Assembly (NCBI RefSeq): GCF_040654195.1
Contig: NZ_JBFAHM010000007.1
Span: forward strand, 310,001 to 374,000
Source: Hamadaea sp013361475
GTDB taxonomy: Bacteria; Actinomycetota; Actinomycetes; Mycobacteriales; Micromonosporaceae
Length of the DNA stretch: 64,000 nucleotides
Direction of reading: 5' to 3'
Positions 32,643-41,247 of this stretch are shown piece after piece; position 1 is the stretch's first letter, and each line of letters starts with the position of its first letter. Position numbers and translations under genes: made by a program. The notes beneath the pieces are model-generated. The model was not told where the DNA came from. It saw only the letters and a program-made list of their open reading frames with translations, and ran no database searches.

Positions 32643-33196
32643 ACCTCGAGCAGCTCGGCTTCCTTGTGCTTGAGCAGCTCGTCGACGACCGCCGTGTACT
32701 TGTGCGTCAGGTCGTCCAGCTCCTTCTCCGCCCGCCGGCCCTCGTCCTCGCCCGCCTCGCCGTCCTTGACGATCCGGTCGAGCTCCTCCTTGGCCTTGCG
32801 GCGGATGTTGCGGACGGCCACCTTCGCGTCCTCGCCCTTGCCCCGAGCGATCTTGATCATGTCGCGCCGGCGCTCCTCGGTCATCTGGGGGACGACGATC
32901 CGCAGGAGCGTGCCCTCGTTGGCCGGGTTGACCCCGAGGTCGGAGTCGCGGATGGCCTTCTCCATCGCGCCGAGCTGCGAAGAGTCGTACGGCTTGATGA
33001 TGACCATGCGAGGCTCGGGCACCGAGACCGACGCCATCTGGGGCAGCGGCGTGGGCGTGCCGTAGTAGTCGATCGAGATCTTGGAGAACATCGAGGCGTT
33101 GGCGCGTCCGGTCCGGATCGCCGCGAACTCCTCCTTGGCGTGCTCGACCGCCCGGTCCATCTTCTCCTCGGCCTCGAGGAGCGTGTCGTCGATCAC
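32639..33196 (-). CDS. frr: Ribosome recycling factor
   Basis: A 185-residue RRF, exactly the usual length. It contains RTGRANASMFSKISIDYYGTP, the conserved MASVSVPEPRMVIIKPYD, VVPQMTEERRRDMIKIARGKGEDAKV and the two-domain coiled-coil end. GTG start with AAGGAGG upstream (11 nt); the in-frame extension upstream is intergenic. It overlaps cdsA by ATGA and follows pyrH by 85 nt. Confidence 0.96.
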   Translation of the reverse strand: MIDDTLLEAEEKMDRAVEHAKEEFAAIRTGRANASMFSKISIDYYGTPTPLPQMASVSVPEPRMVIIKPYDSSQLGAMEKAIRDSDLGVNPANEGTLLRIVVPQMTEERRRDMIKIARGKGEDAKVAVRNIRRKAKEELDRIVKDGEAGEDEGRRAEKELDDLTHKYTAVVDELLKHKEAELLEV

Positions 33197-33281
33197 GGGC
33201 TTCGTCGCCTCCTTAGGCTGCTGTGCTTCGCTGTCGCGCCACGAGGCGCGGTGGCTCACGTCTGGTCGGTTCCATCATCCG

Positions 33282-34010
33282 CTACTCGGCGGTGATGAGC
33301 GTGCCGATCTTCTCGCCGCTGACCGCCTTCACGATGGTGTCGTCGCCTTCGGCGGCGAAGACCAGCATCGGCAGGCCGTTGTCCATGCAGAGGGAGAACG
33401 CCGCCTGGTCGGCGACGCGCAGCCCCCGGCGCAGCGCCTCGGCGAAGGTCAGGGTGTCGAGCTTGACCGCGTCCGGTTCGGTCCGCGGATCGGCGGTGTA
33501 GACGCCGTCGACGCCGTTCTTGCTCATCAGCACGATGTCGGCGTGGATCTCCAGCGCGCGCTGGGCCGAGACGGTGTCGGTCGAGAAGTAGGGCATTCCC
33601 GCGCCGGCACCGAAGATGACGACTCGGCCCTTCTCCAGGTGCCGGATCGCCCGCAGCGGGATGTACTGCTCGGCGACCTGGGCCATGCTGATCGCCGTCT
33701 GCACCCGCGTCTCGATGCCTTCCTTCTCCAGGAAGTCCTGCAGGGCCAGGCAGTTCATGACGGTGCCGAGCATGCCCATGTAGTCGGCGCGAGCCCGGTC
33801 CATGCCGCGCTTCTGCAGCTCGGCGCCCCGGAAGAAGTTGCCGCCGCCGACCACGACCGCCACCTGGACGCCCTTGCGGACGACGGTGGCGATCTGCCGG
33901 GCGACCCCGGCCACCACGTCGGGGTCGACGCCGACGGCGCCACCGCCGAAGACCTCGCCGGACAGCTTCAGAACCACCCGGCGCGCCCGGGTCATCACCT
34001 GCTCGGTCAC
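33282..34010 (-). CDS. pyrH: UMP kinase
   Basis: Bacterial hexameric UMP kinase (amino-acid kinase fold), 242 residues, making UDP from UMP and ATP. Signatures: VVLKLSGEVFGG, the glycine loop VVVGGGNFFRG, the UMP-site region YMGMLGTVMNCLALQDFLE, and GAGAGMPYFSTDTVSAQRALE. GTG start with GGGGTGG upstream. It lies between tsf and frr in the conserved rpsB-tsf-pyrH-frr order; a hairpin after tsf may separate transcripts. Confidence 0.96.
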   Translation of the reverse strand: MTEQVMTRARRVVLKLSGEVFGGGAVGVDPDVVAGVARQIATVVRKGVQVAVVVGGGNFFRGAELQKRGMDRARADYMGMLGTVMNCLALQDFLEKEGIETRVQTAISMAQVAEQYIPLRAIRHLEKGRVVIFGAGAGMPYFSTDTVSAQRALEIHADIVLMSKNGVDGVYTADPRTEPDAVKLDTLTFAEALRRGLRVADQAAFSLCMDNGLPMLVFAAEGDDTIVKAVSGEKIGTLITAE

Positions 34011-34079
34011 TGCACCACCCCTTCGTAGCTGACCCCGCCCGCCCGCGATGAGTCGTCGAGCGGTCCGGGAAGACGATAT

Positions 34080-34098
34080 GCCACGGGGAGGCCGTGGC
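34080..34098 (-). terminator. Hairpin between tsf and pyrH
   Basis: GCCACGG (34080-34086) and CCGTGGC (34092-34098) around a 5-nt loop, 31 nt after the tsf stop. It has no U-run, so attenuation or mRNA processing between tsf and pyrH is as likely as termination. Confidence 0.4.
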
Positions 34099-34128
34099 TC
34101 ACACCAACGACCTCCCCGCGCGTGCCCG

Positions 34129-34953
34129 TCAGGCCTGGCCGACCTCGAACCGCGTGAACGCGGTCACGGTCACCCCGGCCTCGGCGAGGACCTGGGCCAC
34201 CGTCTTCTTCGGGTCGGTCACCGAAGCCTGCTCGACCAGGACGAAGTCCTTGAAGAAGGAGTTCACCCGGCCCTCGATGATCTTCGGCAGGGCCGCCTCC
34301 GGCTTGCCCTCCTCGCGAGCGGTCTGCTCGGCGATGCGGCGCTCGGACTCGACGATCTCGGCCGGGACCTCGTCCCGCGAGACGTACTTCGGACGCATCG
34401 CGGCGATCTGCATCGCCACGCCCCGGGCGTCGTCCGCGCCGGCCTCGTCGTCCTTGCCGGCGTACTGCACGGCCACGCCGACCTGCGGCGGCAGGTCCGC
34501 GCTCTTGCGGTGCATGTAGACCGCGATGGTGCCGTCGAGGACGGAGAACCGGTTCACGACCAGCTTCTCGCCGATCGCGGCCGACGACTCCTGCAGCACG
34601 TCGGCGACGCTCTTGCCGTCGAGCTGCGAGGCGAGCAGCGCGTCGACGTCGGCCGGCTTGACCGCGTCCACGTGCTCGACCAGCTTCTGGGCCAGCGCGA
34701 TGAAGTCCGCGTTCTTGGCGACGAAGTCTGTCTCGCAGTTCAGCTCGAGCAGCGCGGAGCCGGAGTGGGCGACCAGGCCGTTGGCCGTGGTGCGGCCGGC
34801 CCGCTTGCCGACGTCCTTGGCGCCCTTGACGCGCAGGATCTCGACGGCCTTGTCGAAGTCGCCCTCGGACTCCTCCAGCGCCTTCTTGCAGTCCAACATG
34901 CCGGCGCCGGTGAGGTCACGCAGGCGCTTGACATCTGCAGCGGTGAAAGACAT
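34129..34953 (-). CDS. tsf: Elongation factor Ts
   Basis: Nucleotide exchange factor for EF-Tu, 274 residues. The N-terminal UBA-like segment VKRLRDLTGAGMLDCKKALEE and the signature LNCETDFVAKNADFI are present, followed by the two-lobed core and a C-terminal ASVTDPKKTVAQVLAEAG. ATG (MSFTAADVKRL) chosen; a longer reading is out of the rpsB-tsf gap. It follows rpsB after 37 nt and is cotranscribed. Confidence 0.97.
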   Translation of the reverse strand: MSFTAADVKRLRDLTGAGMLDCKKALEESEGDFDKAVEILRVKGAKDVGKRAGRTTANGLVAHSGSALLELNCETDFVAKNADFIALAQKLVEHVDAVKPADVDALLASQLDGKSVADVLQESSAAIGEKLVVNRFSVLDGTIAVYMHRKSADLPPQVGVAVQYAGKDDEAGADDARGVAMQIAAMRPKYVSRDEVPAEIVESERRIAEQTAREEGKPEAALPKIIEGRVNSFFKDFVLVEQASVTDPKKTVAQVLAEAGVTVTAFTRFEVGQA

Positions 34954-34990
34954 CTGACTCTTCCTCAGTTCTCGGTCGGTCTTGCGACGG

Positions 34991-35833
34991 TCACTCGGCG
35001 GCGGGGGCGGCGGGAGCGGTCTCGCCGGCCTCGGCGGCCTTGGCCGCGTCGCCCTCGAGCAGCTCGCGCTCCCACTCGGCCAGCGGCTCGTCGGCGGCGA
35101 CGGCGCCCGCGTCCGGCTTGGCCTCGGCGCCACGGGTCGACTTGCCCGAACGCGCGATCAGACCGTCGGCGACGGCCGCCGCGACGACCTTGGTCAGCAG
35201 CTCGGCCGAACGGATCGCGTCGTCGTTGCCCGGGATCGGGTAATCGACCTCGTCGGGGTCGCAGTTGGTGTCCAGCACCGCGATGACCGGGATGCCCAGC
35301 TTGCGGGCCTCGTCGACGGCGATGTGCTCCTTCTTGGTGTCGACGACCCAGATCGCCGCCGGGAGCTTCTGCATGTCGCGCAGGCCGCCGAGGGTCTTGC
35401 TCAGCTTGTCCTTCTCGCGCTGGAGCTGCAGGGTCTCCTTCTTGGTGTAACCCTTCTCCGCGCCCAGCTGATCGATCGCCTCGAGCTCCTTCATGCGCTG
35501 GAGCCGCTTGTAGACCGTCTGGAAGTTGGTGAGCATGCCGCCCAGCCAGCGGTGGTTCACGTAGGGCATGCCGACCCGGCTGGCCTGCTCGGCCACGGCC
35601 TCCTGGGCCTGCTTCTTGGTGCCGACGAAGAGCACCGAGCCGCCCTCAGCGACGGTGTTCTTGACGAAGTCGTACGCCTTCTCGATGTAGTCGAGCGTCT
35701 GGCGCAGGTCGATGATGTAGATGCCGTTGCGCTCGGTGAAGATGAAGCGCTTCATCTTCGGGTTCCAGCGACGCGTCTGGTGCCCGAAGTGAACGCCGCT
35801 CTCCAGCAGCTGGCGCATGGTGACGACGGCCAT
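34991..35833 (-). CDS. rpsB: 30S ribosomal protein S2
   Basis: 280-residue S2. MAVVTMRQLLESGVHFGHQTRRWNPKM is the canonical start; KKEHIAVDEARKLGIPVIAVLDTNCDPD and YPIPGNDDAIRS are S2 signatures. The C-terminal acidic Ala-rich tail (EAGETAPAAPAAE) is typical of Actinobacteria. ATG with CAAGGAG upstream. Its 5' region up to the next gene is 269 nt and probably contains the operon promoter and a leader. Confidence 0.98.
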   Translation of the reverse strand: MAVVTMRQLLESGVHFGHQTRRWNPKMKRFIFTERNGIYIIDLRQTLDYIEKAYDFVKNTVAEGGSVLFVGTKKQAQEAVAEQASRVGMPYVNHRWLGGMLTNFQTVYKRLQRMKELEAIDQLGAEKGYTKKETLQLQREKDKLSKTLGGLRDMQKLPAAIWVVDTKKEHIAVDEARKLGIPVIAVLDTNCDPDEVDYPIPGNDDAIRSAELLTKVVAAAVADGLIARSGKSTRGAEAKPDAGAVAADEPLAEWERELLEGDAAKAAEAGETAPAAPAAE

Positions 35834-36022
35834 GTGGATGGCTCCTTGCCTGTTCCCTGGTTGTCGCGCAGACCGGTCGGCCTGCGCCCTGGCGCCCACA
35901 CCGCGACCCGGCGGGCCCACCACGAGGCGGGACCAGGGAGGCCGCGCGTGCCCGATCCAGCGCTCGCGGAATCAGGAGTTGGGCGCGCGAAGTTGACCGC
36001 ACGGGGCGGTCACCGATGGACC

Positions 36023-36028
36023 AGTCTA
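36023..36028 (-). promoter_or_regulatory. Candidate -10 element for rpsB-tsf
   Basis: TAGACT on the minus strand, about 190 nt before the rpsB ATG. It would give a GC-rich leader of about 180 nt containing complementary GC tracts (GGGCCCGCCGGG, GGTCCCGCC). S2 is autoregulated through leader RNA in other bacteria; no known motif was recognised here. Confidence 0.3.
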
Positions 36029-36102
36029 CGCCGCCGCGATCCGGCCACCCCAGCCAGGGTGGCGTACGCCTCGCCGACGGCCCGGGCGGCCGAGCTGAGG
36101 GC

Positions 36103-36783
36103 TCAGGCGGCCGCGCCGGCGGCGATCATCAAGATCAACCCGATCGGCAGGTATGCCAACGGGGTCCTCAGGAACGCCTTCGGCCCGCCATGGGCCGCCC
36201 CCGTGATCAGGGCGTAGAAGCCGAGCCCGAACAGCGGCAGCGCCATCATCATGAGCCCGCCCGCCACGATGCGGCTCACGTCGAACTGGAAGACGCCCCG
36301 GACGAAGACGAGAAACATGATCAGCTCGAAGACGCCCAGGGACAGCCCGATCAGCACCGCGTGCATCGGCTTGCGGCTCCGGTAGACGCCGGCCTCGGCG
36401 TCCCGTTCGGCTGAGCGGGAGCGAGGCTCTGGGCGTACCTCGGGCGCCATCTGCGTCGGCGGCGCGATCTGGGTCGGCGGCGGTTCCATCATCGGCGCGC
36501 GCTCCGGCGGCCGGGGGCCGAACGCCGGGCCGGGACCGGCCGGAGAGCCGGGGCCGGGGCCGTAGCCAGGTTCGAAGGCCGGTTGCGGTGGCGCGGGCGG
36601 CCCGAAGCGGTTCGGCTCGCCGTAGCCCGCGTTCACGTCCGCCATCGGGTAGCCGCCGCGACCACGCTCCTCGTCGCGGTAGCCACCGCCACCGCGCCGG
36701 TCGCGCCAGTCACCTTCGTACCCGCGGTCCTCGCCGGGCCACCGCTCGTCCGCGTATCCGCGGTCACCGTCGTATCCGCCCAC
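36103..36783 (-). CDS. Hypothetical membrane protein with Tyr/Arg/Asp-rich N-terminus
   Basis: A 226-residue protein of unrecognised family. Residues 1-45 are Asp/Gly/Arg/Tyr-rich with repeats such as DRGYADERW and DRGYEGDWRDR; 50-130 are Pro-rich with PPTQIAPPTQMAP; then a basic stretch RSRKPMHAVLIGLSLGVFELIMFLVFVRG begins the first of about four membrane helices (GGLMMMALPLFGLGFYALIT; AYLPIGLILMIAAGAAA). The GTG start has no RBS but TACGGT lies 8 nt upstream, so it may be leaderless. It sits upstream of rpsB on the same strand and is divergent from yraN. Confidence 0.68.
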   Translation of the reverse strand: MGGYDGDRGYADERWPGEDRGYEGDWRDRRGGGGYRDEERGRGGYPMADVNAGYGEPNRFGPPAPPQPAFEPGYGPGPGSPAGPGPAFGPRPPERAPMMEPPPTQIAPPTQMAPEVRPEPRSRSAERDAEAGVYRSRKPMHAVLIGLSLGVFELIMFLVFVRGVFQFDVSRIVAGGLMMMALPLFGLGFYALITGAAHGGPKAFLRTPLAYLPIGLILMIAAGAAA

Positions 36784-36959
36784 GGCGGTAGACCGTAGGC
36801 GCTTTCCCGCCGGAATGCCAATCCGCGCTGCCCGGCCGGTGACATCACCTCGGCCGTACGGAGGATGTCTGGGGCACTTTTCCCCACGGTGTCGCAATCC
36901 ACAGTCTCGCGTACGCCGCGGTGGCGCCGACCCGGCCGGAGTCGGGAGGCTCCCGGCTC

Positions 36960-37319
36960 ATGACAAGAACGCGGCGCGCCTTCGGGGCGTGGGGCGAGCA
37001 GGTCGCCGAGGCGTACCTGCGGCAGCTGGGGCTGGTGGTGGTCGACCGGAACTGGCGCTGCCCCGACGGCGAACTGGACCTGATCGCGCTGGACGGCGAC
37101 GTGATCGTCTTCTGCGAGGTGAAGACCCGGCGAAGTCTGCTGTTCGGCTCCGGCGTCGAGGCGGTGCTGGGCCGCAAGGCAAGCCGCGTACGCCGATTGG
37201 CCGCCATCTGGCTCGCCGAGCACGACGCGGACGGCCGGGAGCTGCGGTTCGACGTCATCGGGGTCCGCCCGGGGGAAGGGCGTACGCCCCGGATCGACCA
37301 CGTGACGGGTGCGTTCTAG
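36960..37319 (+). CDS. YraN-family (UPF0102) endonuclease-like protein
   Basis: A 119-residue PD-(D/E)xK-fold protein. RRAFGAWGEQVAEAYLRQLG and the catalytic-type pattern DGELDLIALDGDVIVFCEVKTRR (Asp...Glu-x-Lys) mark the UPF0102 family. ATG with GGGAGG upstream. The stop TAG shares a base with the comM GTG, so translation is coupled. The yraN-comM-dprA order is conserved in Actinobacteria, suggesting a DNA-processing role, but the activity is not well defined. Confidence 0.9.
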   Translation: MTRTRRAFGAWGEQVAEAYLRQLGLVVVDRNWRCPDGELDLIALDGDVIVFCEVKTRRSLLFGSGVEAVLGRKASRVRRLAAIWLAEHDADGRELRFDVIGVRPGEGRTPRIDHVTGAF

Positions 37320-38824
37320 TGAGCTACGCCAAGGTGCACGCGGCCGGCGTCAGTGGAGTCACCGGGGTCCTCGTCGACGTCGAAGCCGACGTCGCGCTGG
37401 GGATGCCGCAGCTGGTCGTATCAGGGCTGCCGGACGCCGCTCTGCACGAGGCCCGCGACCGCGTACGCGCGGCGCTGGTCAACGCGGGCGAGGAGTGGCC
37501 ACAGCGCCGGATGACGGTCAACCTCCGCCCGGCCACCGTACGCAAGCAGGGGTCGAGCTTCGATCTCGGGATCGCCGTGGCGATTCTCGGCGGGGCCGGG
37601 CGGCTGCCGCTGGCCGCGCTGGACGGCGTGGCGCTGATCGGGGAGCTGGGCCTGGACGGCATGATCCGGCCCGTCCGCGGGGTGCTGCCGATGGTGATGG
37701 CCGCCGCCCGGGCCGGACTGACTCAAGCGATCGTTCCGCAGGCCAACGCCGCCGAGGCCGCTCTGGTGCCCGGCGTACGCGTCAAGGCGGCCTCCTCGCT
37801 GAACGCCGTCATGAGCTACGTCCGGGACGGCGTGGAGCTGCCCGCCGCCCTACCGGCCCTGACCCCCGACTCTCGACCGCAGCTGGACCTGGCCGAGGTC
37901 GTCGGCCAGGAGCACGCCAAGGTCGCGTTGGAGGTCGCCGCCGCGGGCGGGCACCATCTGAGCCTTCTCGGACCGCCCGGAGCGGGCAAGACGATGCTCG
38001 CCGCCCGGCTGCCCGGACTCCTGCCGCCGCTGGACGATCGGGCGGCGCTGGAGGTGACCTCGCTCTATTCGATCGCCGGACGGCTCGCTCCCGGAGCCGG
38101 TCTCGTGCGGCACCCGCCGTTTCAGGCCCCGCACCACACGACGAGCACGGCGGCGCTGCTCGGCGGCGGGACCGGGCTGGCTCGACCGGGCGCGATCTCG
38201 CTGGCCCATCGCGGCGTGCTCTTCCTCGACGAACTGCCCGAGTTCAGCCGGACGGCCTTGGAGGCGCTTCGCCAGCCGCTGGAGGAGGGCTCGGTCCGGA
38301 TCGGACGGTCCAAGGACTTCGTCAGCTACCCGGCACGGGTGCAACTCGTCACCGCGGCGAACCCCTGTCCCTGCGCCCGGCCTGGTGGCGACGCCTTCTG
38401 CGAATGCTCGCCGACGGTCCGCCGCCGTTATCTGGGCCGGTTGTCCGGGCCGTTGATGGACCGGATCGATCTCCACGTCGAGCTGTTCCCGGTGACCTCG
38501 GCCCGACTGTTCGCCGTGGACGATCTGGTCGAGACCACCGAGACCGTCGCCCGACGCGTCTCCGCCGCCCGATCCGCCGCCGCCGAGCGCTGGCGAGCGT
38601 ACGGGTGGCAGGTCAACGCGGAGGCGGCCCGGTCGGCCCTTCGGCTGCCGCCGAGCGCCACCGCCGACCTCCGTCACCGCATCGACACCGGGCTGCTGTC
38701 GGCCCGGGGCTACCTCCGTGTTCTGCGGGTCGCCTGGACTCTGTGCGATCTGGCCGGCGCCGACCGGCCGACGCGCGAAGACGTGGCGACCGCTTTGGCT
38801 CTGCGATTGGGAGATCTGAGATGA
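37319..38824 (+). CDS. comM: ComM/YifB family Mg-chelatase-like AAA+ ATPase
   Basis: A 501-residue AAA+ protein with an N-terminal Lon-protease-like domain (YAKVHAAGVSGVTGVLVDVEADVALG) and an ATPase core: Walker A GPPGAGKTM, Walker B GVLFLDELPEF, and the Zn-type cluster NPCPCARPGGDAFCECSP. ComM is a hexameric helicase aiding branch migration when incoming DNA is integrated during transformation in Gram-negative bacteria; family role inferred here. GTG start overlaps yraN by one base; the end overlaps dprA by ATGA. Confidence 0.94.
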   Translation: MSYAKVHAAGVSGVTGVLVDVEADVALGMPQLVVSGLPDAALHEARDRVRAALVNAGEEWPQRRMTVNLRPATVRKQGSSFDLGIAVAILGGAGRLPLAALDGVALIGELGLDGMIRPVRGVLPMVMAAARAGLTQAIVPQANAAEAALVPGVRVKAASSLNAVMSYVRDGVELPAALPALTPDSRPQLDLAEVVGQEHAKVALEVAAAGGHHLSLLGPPGAGKTMLAARLPGLLPPLDDRAALEVTSLYSIAGRLAPGAGLVRHPPFQAPHHTTSTAALLGGGTGLARPGAISLAHRGVLFLDELPEFSRTALEALRQPLEEGSVRIGRSKDFVSYPARVQLVTAANPCPCARPGGDAFCECSPTVRRRYLGRLSGPLMDRIDLHVELFPVTSARLFAVDDLVETTETVARRVSAARSAAAERWRAYGWQVNAEAARSALRLPPSATADLRHRIDTGLLSARGYLRVLRVAWTLCDLAGADRPTREDVATALALRLGDLR

Positions 38825-39999
38825 GCACCGACGACCGCGTACGCCTGGCCCGCATCGCCCTCGGCTGTCTGGTCGAGCCCGGCCGGAAGGACGTCTTCGA
38901 ACTGGTCACAGTGGACGGGCCGGAGGCGGCGCTGGACCGCCTCTGCGCCGGTGACGCGGCGGCGTCCGAAGCGGTCCGCAGCCGCCTGGCCGGGGCCGAC
39001 CCCTGGGAACTCGCCCGGCGGCATCTCGCCACCACCGAGCGTGTCGGCGCGCGGCTGCTGACGCCGGAGGACGACGAATGGCCGGGCGCCCGGCTGGCCG
39101 ACCTGGCCCGGATCTCCCGCCCGACGGTGTCCGGGGGAACGGCGGTCGACCGCGATACCTTCCCACCCCAGTGCCTCTGGGTACGCGGAGCGCTGCCGCT
39201 GGCCGCGACGGTGGCGCGGTCGGTGGCGATCGTCGGCGCCCGCGCGAGTACGCCCTACGGCGATCACGTGGCCGCCGAGCTGAGCTACGGCCTGGCCCGC
39301 AAGGGGTACGCCGTGGTGTCCGGAGGCGCGTTCGGCATCGACGCCGCCGCGCATCGGGGCGCCCTGGCCGCCGGTGGCCCGACGATCGCCGTCCTCGCCT
39401 GCGGCGTCGATCGGGCGTACCCGATGGGGCACGCCGGTCTGTTGGAGCAGATCTCGGAGGCCGGACTGGTCCTCAGCGAGTGGCCGCCCGGGAGCGAGCC
39501 GTTGCGCTTCCGCTTCCTCATCCGCAATCGCGTGATCGCCGCGCTGACCCAGGGGACGGTGATGGTCGAGGCCGCGGCCCGCAGCGGGAGCCGTCAGACC
39601 CTGCACCGGGCGTTGCAGCTCGGGCGGGCCGCGATGGCGGTACCCGGTCAGGTGACCTCGGCCGCCTCCGTCGGCTGCCACGAGGAGCTGCGCAAACCCG
39701 AGGTGCTGCCGGTGGCGAACGTCGCCCACGTGCTGGAGGAGGTCGGCCGGATCGGCGCCGACCTCGCCCCGCCGGTGCTCGGCCCGGAACGGCCGGAGGA
39801 CCAGCTCGACGAGGTCGAACACCGCCTGATGGACGCCGTGCCGGCCCACCGGCCGATGTTGTGCGGCGACATCGCGCGCATCGCGGGCATCCCCGTACGC
39901 GTGGCGCTGGCGAAGCTGCCCGCGCTGGTCACGAAGGGTCTCCTGGAAGAGCGCGGAGGCGCGTATCGGCTGCCCGCCCAGCGAGCGGACCGGCGATGA
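38821..39999 (+). CDS. dprA: DNA-processing protein DprA
   Basis: A 392-residue DprA/Smf. Rossmann-type core with SVAIVGARASTPYGDHVAAE, VVSGGAFGIDAAAHRGAL, RFLIRNRVIAALTQGTVMVEAA and VPGQVTSAASVGCHEEL; a C-terminal winged-helix (DEVEHRLMDAVPAHRPMLCGD) completes it. It loads RecA on single-stranded DNA in naturally competent bacteria. It is last of the yraN-comM-dprA unit and convergent with the DUF2469 gene, 6 nt apart, with no room for a terminator. Confidence 0.95.
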   Translation: MSTDDRVRLARIALGCLVEPGRKDVFELVTVDGPEAALDRLCAGDAAASEAVRSRLAGADPWELARRHLATTERVGARLLTPEDDEWPGARLADLARISRPTVSGGTAVDRDTFPPQCLWVRGALPLAATVARSVAIVGARASTPYGDHVAAELSYGLARKGYAVVSGGAFGIDAAAHRGALAAGGPTIAVLACGVDRAYPMGHAGLLEQISEAGLVLSEWPPGSEPLRFRFLIRNRVIAALTQGTVMVEAAARSGSRQTLHRALQLGRAAMAVPGQVTSAASVGCHEELRKPEVLPVANVAHVLEEVGRIGADLAPPVLGPERPEDQLDEVEHRLMDAVPAHRPMLCGDIARIAGIPVRVALAKLPALVTKGLLEERGGAYRLPAQRADRR

Positions 40000-40005
40000 G
40001 CGGGA

Positions 40006-40317
40006 TCAGATGTCGCTGGGCAGCGACAGATCCGGCTTCTCCAGCTCCTCGACGTTGACGTCCTTGAACGTCATGACCCGGACGTTCTTCACGAACCGGG
40101 CCGGGCGGTACATGTCCCAGACCCAGGCGTCGTGCATCTCGACCTCGAAGAAGACCTCGCCGTCGGAGTTGCGCACGTGCAGGTCGACCTGATTGGCGAG
40201 GTAGAACCGCCGCTCCGTCTCCACGACGTACGAGAACTGGCGGACGATGTCGCGGTACTCCTTGTAGAGCTGAAGCTCCATCTCGGTCTCGTACTTCTCG
40301 AGATCCTCAGCGCTCAT
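40006..40317 (-). CDS. DUF2469 family protein
   Basis: A 103-residue acidic protein (SAEDLEKYETEMELQLYKEYRDIV; VVETERRFYLANQVDLHVR; DAWVWDMYRPARFVKNVRV), a very conserved actinobacterial family (Rv2901c in M. tuberculosis) of unknown function, always near rnhB. Its ATG overlaps the rnhB stop by 4 nt. Confidence 0.93.
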   Translation of the reverse strand: MSAEDLEKYETEMELQLYKEYRDIVRQFSYVVETERRFYLANQVDLHVRNSDGEVFFEVEMHDAWVWDMYRPARFVKNVRVMTFKDVNVEELEKPDLSLPSDI

Positions 40318-41072
40318 CGCACGCCCTCCATGCTGACATCTTCCCCCACCCGGCGCCGGCGGCGAGCCGGGTCACCGGACGCCACGCCGACCGTACCCCG
40401 ACCGTGCTCCTCGCGCCCATCGAGCGCTCGTTCCGACTCGGCCACGTTCTGATAGGAGAACCGGTGCTCCGCGCACGGCCCGTGCTCACGCAGCGCGGCC
40501 GAGTGCTCTGGGGTCGTATATCCCTTATGCAGCTCGAAGCCGTATTCAGGATACTTTTCCGCCAGTTGCACCATGATCCGGTCCCGGGTGACCTTGGCCA
40601 GGACGCTCGCCGCCGCGACGCACGCCGCCACCTGGTCGCCCTTCCAGACCGCCAGCCCCGGCACGCCCGCGCCGTCCACGGGGAACCCGTCGGTCAGCAC
40701 ATACTCCGGGCGGACGGCTAGCGCGGCCAGCGACCGCCGGAGCGCCGACAAGTTGCAGAACTGCAGCCCCAGCCGGTCCACCTCGGCCGCCTCGATCACG
40801 ACCACGTGGTAGGCCAGCGCGCGCTTGACGACCTCGTCGTAGATGCGGTCGCGGGCCAGCGGCGTGAGCAGCTTCGAATCGGTCAGCCCCGGAATCTCGC
40901 CCGCCTTGCCGTCGGGCAGCACCGCGGCCGCCGCGACCAGCGGGCCGGCGCAGGCCCCTCGGCCCGCCTCGTCCGCCCCGGCGACATGCAGGAAACCGCG
41001 CCGGCGCAGCGAACGCTCCAGCGCGTAGATCCCGCCTTCCCGGCGGGTGACCGTCTTCGGCGGCAACAGCAT
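40314..41072 (-). CDS. rnhB: Ribonuclease HII
   Basis: A 252-residue RNase HII removing ribonucleotides from DNA. Catalytic motif HVAGADEAGRGACAGPLVAAA with DE, second Asp in VLTDGFPVDG, and C-terminal LHKGYTTPEHSAALREHGPC. After the fold (about residue 205) it has an Arg-rich extension of about 40 residues (ARRRRRVGEDVSMEGVR) that has no known role. ATG start; divergent from an M23 peptidase gene. Confidence 0.95.
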   Translation of the reverse strand: MLLPPKTVTRREGGIYALERSLRRRGFLHVAGADEAGRGACAGPLVAAAAVLPDGKAGEIPGLTDSKLLTPLARDRIYDEVVKRALAYHVVVIEAAEVDRLGLQFCNLSALRRSLAALAVRPEYVLTDGFPVDGAGVPGLAVWKGDQVAACVAAASVLAKVTRDRIMVQLAEKYPEYGFELHKGYTTPEHSAALREHGPCAEHRFSYQNVAESERALDGREEHGRGTVGVASGDPARRRRRVGEDVSMEGVR

Positions 41073-41129
41073 GCGGCCAGCGCCCTCCCCTGATCCGGAT
41101 CTTCACCGTTCTCCAGTCTCCGACGTTAC

Positions 41130-41143
41130 GTCACCCGGGTGAC
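41130..41143. promoter_or_regulatory. 14-bp palindrome between rnhB and M23 peptidase genes
   Basis: GTCACCCGGGTGAC, a perfect palindrome in the 175-nt divergent gap, followed by a second ACCCGGG copy. It is possibly an operator. No further recognisable site in this gap. Confidence 0.3.
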
Positions 41144-41247
41144 ACCCGGGACGCGGGACCCGCCCGGTCGTCCACATCCGCCCGTCGTCCACAGGATCGA
41201 CGAGCGCCACTTCGGCGTACGCGGGGCGGTCGGCCGACGATCCGGGG